NCBI RefSeq assembly: GCF_042429435.1
Contig: NZ_JBHMAF010000010.1
DNA: 64,000 nt
From: Ectobacillus funiculus
GTDB lineage: Bacteria; Bacillota; Bacilli; Bacillales; Bacillaceae_G
Strand: one strand, 5' to 3'
Positions 34,210-41,390 of this stretch are shown here, in pieces (within the stretch, counting starts at the first letter, position 1; every line of letters begins with the position of its first letter). Both the position numbers and the translations under genes were made by a program. The notes below the pieces were generated by a model. It was not told the origin of the DNA. It ran no database searches and was given only the letters and a program-made list of their open reading frames with translations.

Positions 34210-34240
34210 TACGCTATCTTGCTGCGCTTCCGCTGGGTAT

Positions 34241-35077
34241 TTATCCTAGAGCTTTGTTGTTTCTCTCTAAAACCCGATGGAGGTTTTGTTCATACATTGA
34301 GACCTCTTCAGGAAGCAGTTGTGATGATGAGAGCGTCGGCGTAAAGTGTTGAAGTGTTTGCAGCAGACGCATCATTAAGTGATACACGGTGATGTCTGTC
34401 TTCAGCAGCTCCGATAAGGATGCCATTACATCCGGCACGATAACAGGATAGACAAACTTTGTCTGCTCTCCCTTTAGCGCAAGCTGATAAAAATCACGAA
34501 TGAGGGCAGCTCGATTTGAGCCGCTGCCCGTGGCGCACAGATAAATTTGTACAGCAATCCCGCCGCGAATCCGGCGCTGTGAGATACCGGCAAATTTTTT
34601 ACCGTCAATGCTTAAATCATAGCTGCCTGGACAATAGGAGCCAACAATCTCTCTTGCTTCAATGACAGCACCATAATCATGAAGCATTTCTTGAATGAGC
34701 CCCAGCATTGCATCATAGCCAAGGTTAATATCAATGCTCTTATCGGCTTCGCGCAGGATGAGGGAGATGTTTAACACACCTTCGTCCAGCACAACCGCAA
34801 GACCGCCTGAATTGCGTACAATTACATTCCAGCCCTGCTCCTGTAAAAAGTTTATGCCCTCCTGTAAAAACGGGAGCCTTGTATCTTGAATGCCAAGTAC
34901 AATTGTATTGTGATGAACCCAAGAGCGCACCGTTGCAGGGGAAAGCCCGCTGCCGACTGTTGTACATAATGTATCATCCATCGCGAAAGACTGCAGTGCT
35001 TGAAACTGCGGTCCTAGACTTGATTGGTCAATGATGCGCCATTGGGGCTGAGATAAAATAGAACGATAGTCACGCAT
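34241..35077 (-). CDS. lipL: Octanoyl-[GcvH]:protein N-octanoyltransferase LipL
   Basis: 278 residues, biotin/lipoate ligase-like fold. Moves octanoyl groups from GcvH to E2 subunits in lipoate assembly. GNSG-like RNSGGLAVVLDEGVLNIS, the active-site Cys in EIVGSYCPGSYDLSIDGKKFAGISQRR, and GIAVQIYLCATG. Corresponds to B. subtilis YwfL, and lies between pta and rsfA as there. Confidence 0.93.
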   Translation of the reverse strand: MRDYRSILSQPQWRIIDQSSLGPQFQALQSFAMDDTLCTTVGSGLSPATVRSWVHHNTIVLGIQDTRLPFLQEGINFLQEQGWNVIVRNSGGLAVVLDEGVLNISLILREADKSIDINLGYDAMLGLIQEMLHDYGAVIEAREIVGSYCPGSYDLSIDGKKFAGISQRRIRGGIAVQIYLCATGSGSNRAALIRDFYQLALKGEQTKFVYPVIVPDVMASLSELLKTDITVYHLMMRLLQTLQHFTPTLSSSQLLPEEVSMYEQNLHRVLERNNKALG

Positions 35078-35234
35078 GTCTGTAGCCCCTTTATGATGAG
35101 GTTATGAAGCTTAATGGACTGCTGCCGATTTTATTGAACGGGGGTCTCCCGCAGGTAAAATGGTCTATGTCCGCTTTCCTTAAGTCATTATAACAAAAAA
35201 GAAGATAGCAATATAGCTATCTCCTCTGCGGCTA

Positions 35235-35939
35235 TCATTCTGCAATTTTTTCAAGGTTCCCGTTTCGGTCCATTCGGAAGCTTGTTGTTGGTCGCTCCTC
35301 TTCATCCATAAGAGCAAGCTTACGGGCGCGATTCATAATTTTCATCATTGTTTCGTAATCCTCTTGAATCGTCGTTGATTCTTGCTCTAGCTTGGCAACT
35401 TTGCCTGCTAGTTCTTCATTTTTATGCATATATTCAGTAATTTCTTTTCTTAATCGTTCATTTTCGCGCTCCAATGCAGTGACCTTTACATCTGAGCTGC
35501 CTAAAGATTGCAGAAAATGAATTACATCTGCCATTGTAAGAGAAGAGGTCTCCCTTGGACTAAAAACAGCAGTATCCGTCATGGTGAAGGAAGGTTCTTC
35601 TAGTAGAACTGTATTTTCTATGACTTCATCGGCTTCCATATCAACAGTACGCACGGCAGGGGCTGGTGGTGTATACAGCAGCTTTTTCTTTGCCTGATCC
35701 CCGCCGATTGCACGCATCTTCTCTTTGCGATGCCTTTTTGCTACCTGTAGATCTTTTTCATAGTTATAGCGTACAACGGCATTCCAACGAAATCCACAAG
35801 CCGCTGATGTGCGATTAAGTCTATCTCCTACTTCTTCAAAGGCGTTTAATTGTGTGCTTCCTTCCCGGACATGGCGCAGTACTGTTTCTGCCAAAAGCAA
35901 ATCATCTTCTTCTGTCCAAGCATCTTGTCTTATCTTCAT
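35235..35939 (-). CDS. rsfA: Prespore-specific transcriptional regulator RsfA
   Basis: 234 residues. Myb/SANT-like DNA-binding region at 1-75 (WTEEDDLLLAETVLRHVREG, FEEVGDRLNRTSAACGFRWNAVVR), a variable centre, and a coiled coil at about 155-205 (VTALERENERLRKEI, EELAGKVAKLEQESTTIQ). In B. subtilis it modulates SigF-dependent genes in the forespore. Gene order lipL-rsfA-ywfO is conserved. Confidence 0.92.
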   Translation of the reverse strand: MKIRQDAWTEEDDLLLAETVLRHVREGSTQLNAFEEVGDRLNRTSAACGFRWNAVVRYNYEKDLQVAKRHRKEKMRAIGGDQAKKKLLYTPPAPAVRTVDMEADEVIENTVLLEEPSFTMTDTAVFSPRETSSLTMADVIHFLQSLGSSDVKVTALERENERLRKEITEYMHKNEELAGKVAKLEQESTTIQEDYETMMKIMNRARKLALMDEEERPTTSFRMDRNGNLEKIAE

Positions 35940-36194
35940 AGAATCATCTCCTTAATCCCTTTCTAAAGTGTTTTCTACCTTTAGGATGGACGGAAATGAT
36001 ACGTCTTATACAAACCTTTCAAAAAAATAGTAGATTATTTCCTGAGATAGAGGCTCTGAAGTTCCTAGTAAAACATACTATTTCTCTTTCAGATTAGCTT
36101 TTCAGGTCGATTGGAGGTGAAAAATATAGAGCGAAAATAAAAAGAGTATGTATTTTTCTGATAAAAAAATGTATAATATGTTCATACTTACTTA

Positions 36195-36215
36195 GTATTC
36201 TCTATAAGAGAATAC
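36195..36215. repeat. Perfect inverted repeat upstream of the c-di-GMP riboswitch
   Basis: GTATTCTC-TATAA-GAGAATAC, 18 bp after a TATAAT (36172-36177) and 26 bp before the aptamer. It may be an operator or the first hairpin of the transcript. Confidence 0.55.
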
Positions 36216-36240
36216 CCCACTACATTTTTATATGATATGT

Positions 36241-36330
36241 AAAAGGCAAACCTGGCTGAAAAGCAGGGACGCAAAGCTTAGAGCCTAAAGAGGAAATTCC
36301 TCTATGGTCGTCTGGTTGCCATCCTTTTTT
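36241..36330 (+). ncRNA. Cyclic-di-GMP-I (GEMM) riboswitch
   Basis: Core conserved elements in order: GGCAAACC, a GAAA-type loop (CTGAAAAG), GGGACGCAAAGC, GCCTA, and the 3' arm TATGGTCGTCTGGTTGCC. The 3' strand of P1 (GGTTGCC) is followed by CC and six T, so aptamer folding itself may terminate. No gene follows closely: a second terminator is at 36376-36408 and the next gene starts at 36568. Confidence 0.9.
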
Positions 36331-36375
36331 AATAGTTATGCCCTTTGGAGCGTTTTGAAAATATATATGAATAGG

Positions 36376-36408
36376 AAAACAGGCAGATGCATTATTTCTG
36401 CCTGTTTT
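36376..36408 (+). terminator. Terminator downstream of the riboswitch
   Basis: AAAACAGGCAGA / TCTGCCTGTTTT stem. Only tiny frames lie between it and the aptamer (for example 16 codons from ATG 36368, without a ribosome site). Confidence 0.85.
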
Positions 36409-36567
36409 GTTATGTAGACAACAATTAATGATAGCTTTGCCTTATAAGATCGTGCACGGATAGCTTGCAACATTTCAAAAAGAACGGTAAAATATCTTTT
36501 AGCAAATCGTGCAACGGTGCATACTAATATATGCGAAAAGTTTGAGCTCGAGAAAGGATTGTGCAAG

Positions 36568-36792
36568 ATGGCAAATGAATTTCGGGTGTGCGATGATTGT
36601 CAGGCCACAAATTTAAAAACATTGCTTCCGCGTTTAAAGAAAGTAGACCCGGATGCAGATGTGCAGGTTGGCTGTCAGTCATACTGTGGGCCAGGGCGCA
36701 AAAAGTCATTTGCGTTCGTGAATAACCGCCCTGTTTCGGCACCAAATGAAACTGAATTAATTAAAAAAATTGAGGATAAACTAGGAAAATAA
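36568..36792 (+). CDS. DUF1450 small cysteine-containing protein
   Basis: 74 residues: MANEFRVCDDCQATNLKTLL, GCQSYCGPGRKKSFAFVNNRPVSA. The CxxC near residue 8 and GCQSYCGPG pattern are those of DUF1450 proteins, thioredoxin-like small proteins of unknown role, possibly metal or Fe-S binding. ATG 36568 is chosen because the upstream extension (17 codons) is unlike the family. The ribosome site is weak (AAAGGATTG). It lies 160 bp after the riboswitch terminator and seems to have a separate promoter. Confidence 0.85.
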   Translation: MANEFRVCDDCQATNLKTLLPRLKKVDPDADVQVGCQSYCGPGRKKSFAFVNNRPVSAPNETELIKKIEDKLGK

Positions 36793-36794
36793 GG

Positions 36795-36826
36795 AAAGCA
36801 CTTCTCGGTAGAGGAAGTGCTTTTTT
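36795..36826 (+). terminator. Terminator of the DUF1450 gene
   Basis: AAAGCACTTC / GAAGTGCTTTTTT; repeat copy 14 starts at the end of the T-run. Confidence 0.9.
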
Positions 36827-36950
36827 CACTATTAGGAGAGCGTAAAGTTAAGTTCCAGCAGGAAGCTAACTTTTAGGAATACAGTATAAGTAGGGCTACG
36901 CCTCTGTCTTTGCCTAAGGGCAGGGCTCGCCAATCGGCGAGTTTTCTTTA
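36827..36950 (+). repeat. TLP repeat copy 14
   Basis: Diverged 5' arm (CACTATTAGGAGAGCGTAAAG) with an altered inner stem AAGTTA / TAACTT, then a standard 3' half with CTCGCCAATCGGCGAGTTTTCTTTA. Confidence 0.88.
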
Positions 36951-37060
36951 ATTGGAATTTGTATGTAATTGAATATAAATGCATAGGCGGGTCTTTCTCA
37001 TCTCATTATCCTTTCGGTATAATACAGGTATGATAGTAGCAAAGAAAGGGGGTATCTTAA

Positions 37061-38368
37061 ATGGTATATCCCAATGGCAAAATGAATGAAAAAAAGGTGT
37101 TTAAGGATCCTGTACATAAATATGTTCATGTGGATGATCAGGTCATTTGGGATTTGATCGGTACAGCAGAGTTCCAAAGATTACGCCGCGTCAAACAGCT
37201 TGGTACAACATTTTTTACGTTTCATGGAGCGGAGCATAGCCGATTTAATCACTCGCTCGGCGTATATGAAATCATTCGTCGGATGATTGATAATGTGTTT
37301 GATGGCAGACCCGCATGGAATACTGAGGATCGCTTACTTTGCTTATGTGCCGCGCTTTTACATGATGTTGGGCACGGGCCATTTTCACATTCCTTTGAAA
37401 AGGTGTTTCATCTTGACCATGAGCATTTCACGCAGCGCATTATCCTTGGTGATACAGAAATTAATCAAGTGCTGCGGGAGGTTGACCGTGAATTCCCGAA
37501 AAAGGTAGCCGAGGTTATTGCGAAAACCTCTGATAATAAGCTAGCAATTAGTATGATTTCCAGTCAAATTGATGCAGACCGAATGGATTATTTACTGCGT
37601 GATGCCTATTTTACTGGGGTCACCTACGGAAACTTCGATATGGAGCGTATTTTACGTGTGATGCGCCCGCACGGGGATCAGGTTGTAATTAAGTATAGCG
37701 GTATGCATGCGGTGGAGCATTATATTATGAGCCGTTATCAAATGTACTGGCAAGTGTATTTCCATCCGGTCACACGCAGTGCGGAGGTTATTTTAACAAA
37801 GATCTTGCATCGCGCGAAGGCACTTCATAAGCAATATTACTCATTCAGGCATCAGCCCGTTCATTTCTACTCGCTATTTGAGGATGAGGTTACGATTGAA
37901 GATTACTTAAAGCTTGATGAAAATATTATGTACTATTATTTTCAAGTATGGCAGGAGGAAGAAGATGCGATTTTAAGTGATCTCTGCCGGCGCTTTGTGA
38001 ACCGAAATTTATTTAAATATGTAGATTTCACAGAAAAATATCACGGATTAAATAACTGGATGGAGCTAAGCAGCTTATGCAAGAAGGCTGGCATCGACCC
38101 GGATTATTATCTCGTTGTAGATTCCACCTCTGACCTGCCGTATGACTTTTATCGGGCAGGTGAAGAAGAGGAACGTTTGCCGATTATGCTGCTGATGCCA
38201 AATGGCGAGCTTCGTGAATTATCACGTGAATCGAGTATCGTTGAAGCTATTACAGGCAAAAAACGCATGGATCAAAAGCTTTTTTATCCGTATGACACCT
38301 TATACGAGGATGGACGGAAAGGAAAAGTGAAGGAAAAAATCATTAGTATTTTAGAAGGAAAAGGGTAA
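37061..38368 (+). CDS. ywfO: HD-domain phosphohydrolase YwfO
   Basis: 435 residues. N-terminal HD domain: VFKDPVHKYVHVDD, LGTTFFTFHGAEHSRFNHSLGVYE (first His), CAALLHDVGHGPFSHSFE (HD), and QIDADRMDYLLRDAYFTGVTYG (last Asp). dNTPase-like superfamily; nucleotide hydrolysis is likely but the physiological substrate is uncertain. Long C-terminal part conserved in Bacillus. Preceded by AAAGGGGGT. Conserved position downstream of rsfA. Confidence 0.92.
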   Translation: MVYPNGKMNEKKVFKDPVHKYVHVDDQVIWDLIGTAEFQRLRRVKQLGTTFFTFHGAEHSRFNHSLGVYEIIRRMIDNVFDGRPAWNTEDRLLCLCAALLHDVGHGPFSHSFEKVFHLDHEHFTQRIILGDTEINQVLREVDREFPKKVAEVIAKTSDNKLAISMISSQIDADRMDYLLRDAYFTGVTYGNFDMERILRVMRPHGDQVVIKYSGMHAVEHYIMSRYQMYWQVYFHPVTRSAEVILTKILHRAKALHKQYYSFRHQPVHFYSLFEDEVTIEDYLKLDENIMYYYFQVWQEEEDAILSDLCRRFVNRNLFKYVDFTEKYHGLNNWMELSSLCKKAGIDPDYYLVVDSTSDLPYDFYRAGEEEERLPIMLLMPNGELRELSRESSIVEAITGKKRMDQKLFYPYDTLYEDGRKGKVKEKIISILEGKG

Positions 38369-38397
38369 CAAGGACAGCGGACACGGTCTGTTTCAAA

Positions 38398-38432
38398 AAG
38401 GGAAAAGACCCAAGCAGGGCCTTTTCCTTTTT
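38398..38432 (+). terminator. Terminator of ywfO
   Basis: GGGAAAAGACCC / GGGCCTTTTCC imperfect stem with a T-run; repeat copy 15 begins at the last T. Confidence 0.8.
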
Positions 38433-38559
38433 ACATGTAAGGCTGTATAAGTTTCCAGCTAGAAACGAATTCAACATAGCCGGAAATTTTAGGAGCGTAA
38501 GTACAACTATGCCTCTGGCTTCGCCTAAGGGCAGGGCTCGCCAATCGGCGAGTTTTCTA
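38432..38559 (+). repeat. TLP repeat copy 15
   Basis: TACATGTAAGGCTGTATAAG start, inner stem TTTCC / GGAAA, final hairpin CTCGCCAATCGGCGAG with TTTTCTA. The last three bases are the complement of the ywhB stop codon TAG. Confidence 0.88.
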
Positions 38560-38742
38560 TTCGTCGCTTAAACGCTTCCCAGCGATTGCATAGTTATTTT
38601 TAGTCATTTCGTCAATGAATATAACAACCTTTTCAGCTGGTGCGCCTGTTGTTTCAACGACTGCAGCTGTTACCTTTTCAGCAAGAGCTTTTTTTTGTTC
38701 CTCTGTACGGCCTTCCAGCATTTTAATTGTAACATATGGCAT
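38557..38742 (-). CDS. ywhB: 4-oxalocrotonate tautomerase family protein YwhB
   Basis: 61 residues. After Met removal Pro1 is the catalytic base (MPYVTIKMLEGRTEEQKKAL). AEKVTAAVVETTGAPAEKVVIFIDE and NNYAIAGKRLSDE complete the tautomerase fold; works as a hexamer on 2-hydroxydienoate-type compounds in vitro. ATG 38742 has AAAAGGAG upstream and leaves Pro at position 2, which settles the start. The stop codon is inside repeat copy 15. Confidence 0.92.
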   Translation of the reverse strand: MPYVTIKMLEGRTEEQKKALAEKVTAAVVETTGAPAEKVVIFIDEMTKNNYAIAGKRLSDE

Positions 38743-38871
38743 GATTTCCACTCCTTTTTATGTAAAATACACTCCTATTATAGCGAATTTTGTTAGGAAG
38801 AAATCAGAAAACAAACATTTTCTTTATATTTTTGGTATGCTTACGGTAAAGCTTGAAAAAGGAGATGAATG

Positions 38872-39552
38872 ATGGAACATTTATTTGTTTACCCATTGCA
38901 GCAAATCCCGCTGGTCGTGTTAGCAATAGCAGCAGCCCTTTCCCTTCATGAATTTGCTCACGCTTACGTTGCGTATAAATTCGGAGACCCCACTGCAAAG
39001 CAACAAGGACGTTTAACGTTATCACCACTAGCCCATCTTGATATAGTCGGGACGATTGCTATTTTCCTGCTTGGCTTTGGCTGGGCGCGACCGGTTCCTG
39101 TAAATCCATATTTCTTTAAGCGACCGCGTCTGGCAGGTATACTAGTTTCCGTAGCTGGACCGCTTAGCAACTTGTTGTTAGGAATTGTTGGTTACATTCT
39201 CTGGTATGCTCTTATCAGCACGGGTGCGCTGCACATGCTGCCGGATGCAGTCGGAAAAACACTGTATGAATTCTTTCAAATTTTCATCGGCTTAAATCTT
39301 GTTTTATTTGTTTTTAACTTACTGCCATTGCCGCCGCTCGACGGCTATCGCATCTTGGAGGACCTTATGCCGATGAATGTGCGGGCAAAGATGACACAGT
39401 TTGAAAATTACGGAGCGATTATTTTTCTGGTGTTAGTTATCACACCGCTTGATCAATATACAATTGGACCAATTTTTTCGGTTGTCATACCGTATGTATC
39501 AGGAGCGATTGAGAGCATCATTGCGCCGCTCTTTGGTTTGTATGTTTCATAA
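38872..39552 (+). CDS. ywhC: Site-2 protease-family membrane metallopeptidase YwhC (M50)
   Basis: 226 residues, about five to six membrane helices. Zinc motif HEFAH in AALSLHEFAHAYVAYKFGDPTAKQQGRLTLSPLAHLD and third ligand in LPLPPLDGYRILE. These compact S2P homologues cleave membrane-embedded substrates; the target is unknown. ATG 38872 is preferred to the adjoining ATG on spacing to GGAG. Divergent from ywhB and followed 39 bp later by ywhD. Confidence 0.92.
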   Translation: MEHLFVYPLQQIPLVVLAIAAALSLHEFAHAYVAYKFGDPTAKQQGRLTLSPLAHLDIVGTIAIFLLGFGWARPVPVNPYFFKRPRLAGILVSVAGPLSNLLLGIVGYILWYALISTGALHMLPDAVGKTLYEFFQIFIGLNLVLFVFNLLPLPPLDGYRILEDLMPMNVRAKMTQFENYGAIIFLVLVITPLDQYTIGPIFSVVIPYVSGAIESIIAPLFGLYVS

Positions 39553-39591
39553 TGATACAATATAAGGAAAAGAGAAGCAGGAGGAAACAGA

Positions 39592-40107
39592 ATGGAAGAG
39601 CAACAAAAGAAAAAGCCAATTGGCTTTAATATTGTAAAAAATGATTCAACAAGCGGTCACGGCGGCTTTGGTGTCGGTGCATTAAGCTTGGAGAATATGT
39701 CCCCTGTTATTGTGGATGTAACAGAAGGGACTGCATATGTAGACGTGGGGGCGATGCATGCCCGCAGCGCAGTTGAAAAAGGCATTAAATTCTTAACCAA
39801 CAAGGAAGAGGTGCCGAATGGAAAGCCATATTGGCTCGTTTGGGTAACCATTGAAAGAACAGCAGAGGGAGCGTATTATGCGGGTGCGACAGCTTGCGAA
39901 ATGACAGTGGATCGTGAAGCGCGCCGCGGCTATAAGCTGCTTCCAGAGCATGTAAATAAAATGGATAAATCCTTGAAGCGTCATATTATTGTGGATCATA
40001 TGGATGAGGCATCCAAAAAGATTCTTGGCAGTTTCCTAAAGTCACATGATGAAGATATCTGGAAAAACTCCAGTGCGAAGCTCAAGCAGGATTTATTGAC
40101 CGAATAA
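39592..40107 (+). CDS. ywhD: YwhD-family protein
   Basis: 171 residues, full length. Conserved family segments are KPIGFNIVKNDSTSGHGGFG, MSPVIVDVTEGTAYVDVGAMHARS, WLVWVTIERTAEGAYYAGATACEM and LPEHVNKMDKSLKRHIIVDHMDE. Soluble protein of unknown function. AGGAGG precedes ATG. Probably in an operon with ywhC. Confidence 0.9.
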   Translation: MEEQQKKKPIGFNIVKNDSTSGHGGFGVGALSLENMSPVIVDVTEGTAYVDVGAMHARSAVEKGIKFLTNKEEVPNGKPYWLVWVTIERTAEGAYYAGATACEMTVDREARRGYKLLPEHVNKMDKSLKRHIIVDHMDEASKKILGSFLKSHDEDIWKNSSAKLKQDLLTE

Positions 40108-40186
40108 GCAAGTTTTGCTATTGGGGGAAATGTGAATCCGTGTTACTAAGGTGAAAAAGCCTGTTTAGAGGAAAACTAGAATAGAA

Positions 40187-40218
40187 AAAGGTCTCTGCAT
40201 ACTGGGCAGAGACCTTTT
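40187..40218 (+). terminator. Terminator of ywhD
   Basis: AAAAGGTCTCTGC / GCAGAGACCTTTT with a 7-nt loop. Confidence 0.88.
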
Positions 40219-40224
40219 GTGTTC

Positions 40225-40241
40225 CACTGTAAGAAGGTATA
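40225..40241 (+). repeat. TLP repeat fragment 16 (5' end only)
   Basis: CACTGTAAGAAGGTATA, the first 17 bases of the repeat, six bases after the ywhD terminator T-run. The rest is missing and a gene begins 20 bp later. Confidence 0.65.
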
Positions 40242-40260
40242 TTAAAAGAGGGGGATTATT

Positions 40261-40893
40261 TTGTCTAATGAGTTAGAAATAGATAAAAACATCCAAAATA
40301 GTTTACGTTCAGATTGCTCAAATTGTTTTGGTTTGTGTTGTGTAGCTTTACCCTATGCAAACTCTGCTGATTTCGCAGTTGATAAGGATGGAGGAACGCC
40401 TTGTTCGCACCTGCAATCAAATTATTTATGCAGCATTCATCAAGACCTTATAACAAAAGGCTTCCGGGGCTGTGTTGCATATGAGTGTTTTGGAGCTGGA
40501 CAAAAGGTTTCTCAAATCATTTATGAGGGGAACGATTGGAAGAATAATAAAGCTTTAGCTAAGGAAATGTTTGCTGTATTTCCGATTATGCAACAGCTTC
40601 AGGAAATGCTTTGGTATTTGCAGGAAGCGCTTGGAAATCAGGCTGCTAGACCGATTTACAATGAGCTGCTAGCTGCTTTTGAAGAAACAGAAAACCTTAC
40701 AAAACAAGGCCCAGAAGCTATTCTAAACATTAATGTACCGGGGCATAGGATGAAGATAAACGATTTACTTTTACGTACAAGTGAACTAGTACGCTCTAAA
40801 ATTTCTAATAAAAAGCTTGGAAAAAAATTTAAGCGCGGCAGTGATTTGATTGGTGCTAATCCCTCACAACGCTCAAAAAATACACGATATTAG
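40261..40893 (+). pseudogene. Cys-rich N-terminal domain of a pentapeptide-repeat-type protein, truncated
   Basis: 210 residues. Residues 15-85 form a conserved Cys-rich module (DCSNCFGLCCVALPYANSAD, GGTPCSHLQSNYLCSIHQDL, GFRGCVAYECFGAGQKVSQ) with about 10 Cys/His that could bind metal or Fe-S; it usually precedes a long run of pentapeptide repeats. Here only the opening LGKKFKRGSDLIGAN is left before the frame runs out into unrelated residues, so the repeat part has been lost by deletion or frameshift. TTG start after GAGGGGG. The overlapping next ORF looks like the end of another gene, which suggests a deletion junction near 40850. Confidence 0.65.
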
Positions 40894-41146
40894 AATGCAT
40901 GATGCGATGGTTATTGACTTTAATGAAATTGATAAAACATTTGAAATGATATTCAATGATGGAGCATTAAAATTTACATTTACTAATGTTCAGACACTAA
41001 CTATTCCAGACAGGCTTACTGAGAGTTGGTGGCTCTATGATGAAATATACCCCGCAAAACACGGATTTGAATTACGAGTTCTGTTTAATGATATGAGCGA
41101 GTTGTTTCTTGTAGCAGAAAATGTGTTGATTGAAGAACAAAACTAA
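40850..41146 (+). pseudogene. Fragment of an uncharacterised protein
   Basis: 98 codons, of which the part from IHDIRMHDAMVIDFNEIDKT resembles the small beta-rich HD(A/S)xV proteins often found as immunity or ligand-binding domains. No ribosome site at any start, and it overlaps the previous ORF in another frame. I do not recognise a precise family. Probably the 3' part of a gene joined to the truncated pentapeptide gene. Confidence 0.45.
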
Positions 41147-41175
41147 TAGCCTATCTTTTTAACATAGTCTTAATT

Positions 41176-41244
41176 AAGGAGGTGGAATCCTTTAGTGATT
41201 CTATAAATCCTAAGTATGTTGAACTTATAGGCTATCGCCATTAG
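41176..41244 (+). pseudogene. Tiny gene remnant with ribosome site
   Basis: AAGGAGGTGGAATCC carries a GTG that reads VESFSDSINPKYVELIGYRH then stops. The perfect ribosome site in front of a 20-codon ORF suggests the debris of a deleted gene. No family recognised. Confidence 0.3.
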
Positions 41245-41345
41245 AAACGTGCTGAATAACCTGTTTCATCTTATGTTCGAGTTAAAGTAATGGTTTCCAT
41301 TAAGAATATAAAGTAAAGAGGTTTTTTAACAGTGTTTCTAAGCTA

Positions 41346-41383
41346 AGAAAAACGATTTTGCCAACTGACAAAATCGTTTTTCT
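41346..41383. terminator. Bidirectional terminator of pbpG
   Basis: AGAAAAACGATTTTG / CAAAATCGTTTTTCT perfect stem with an 8-nt loop. Confidence 0.88.
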
Positions 41384-41390
41384 CTAGAAC

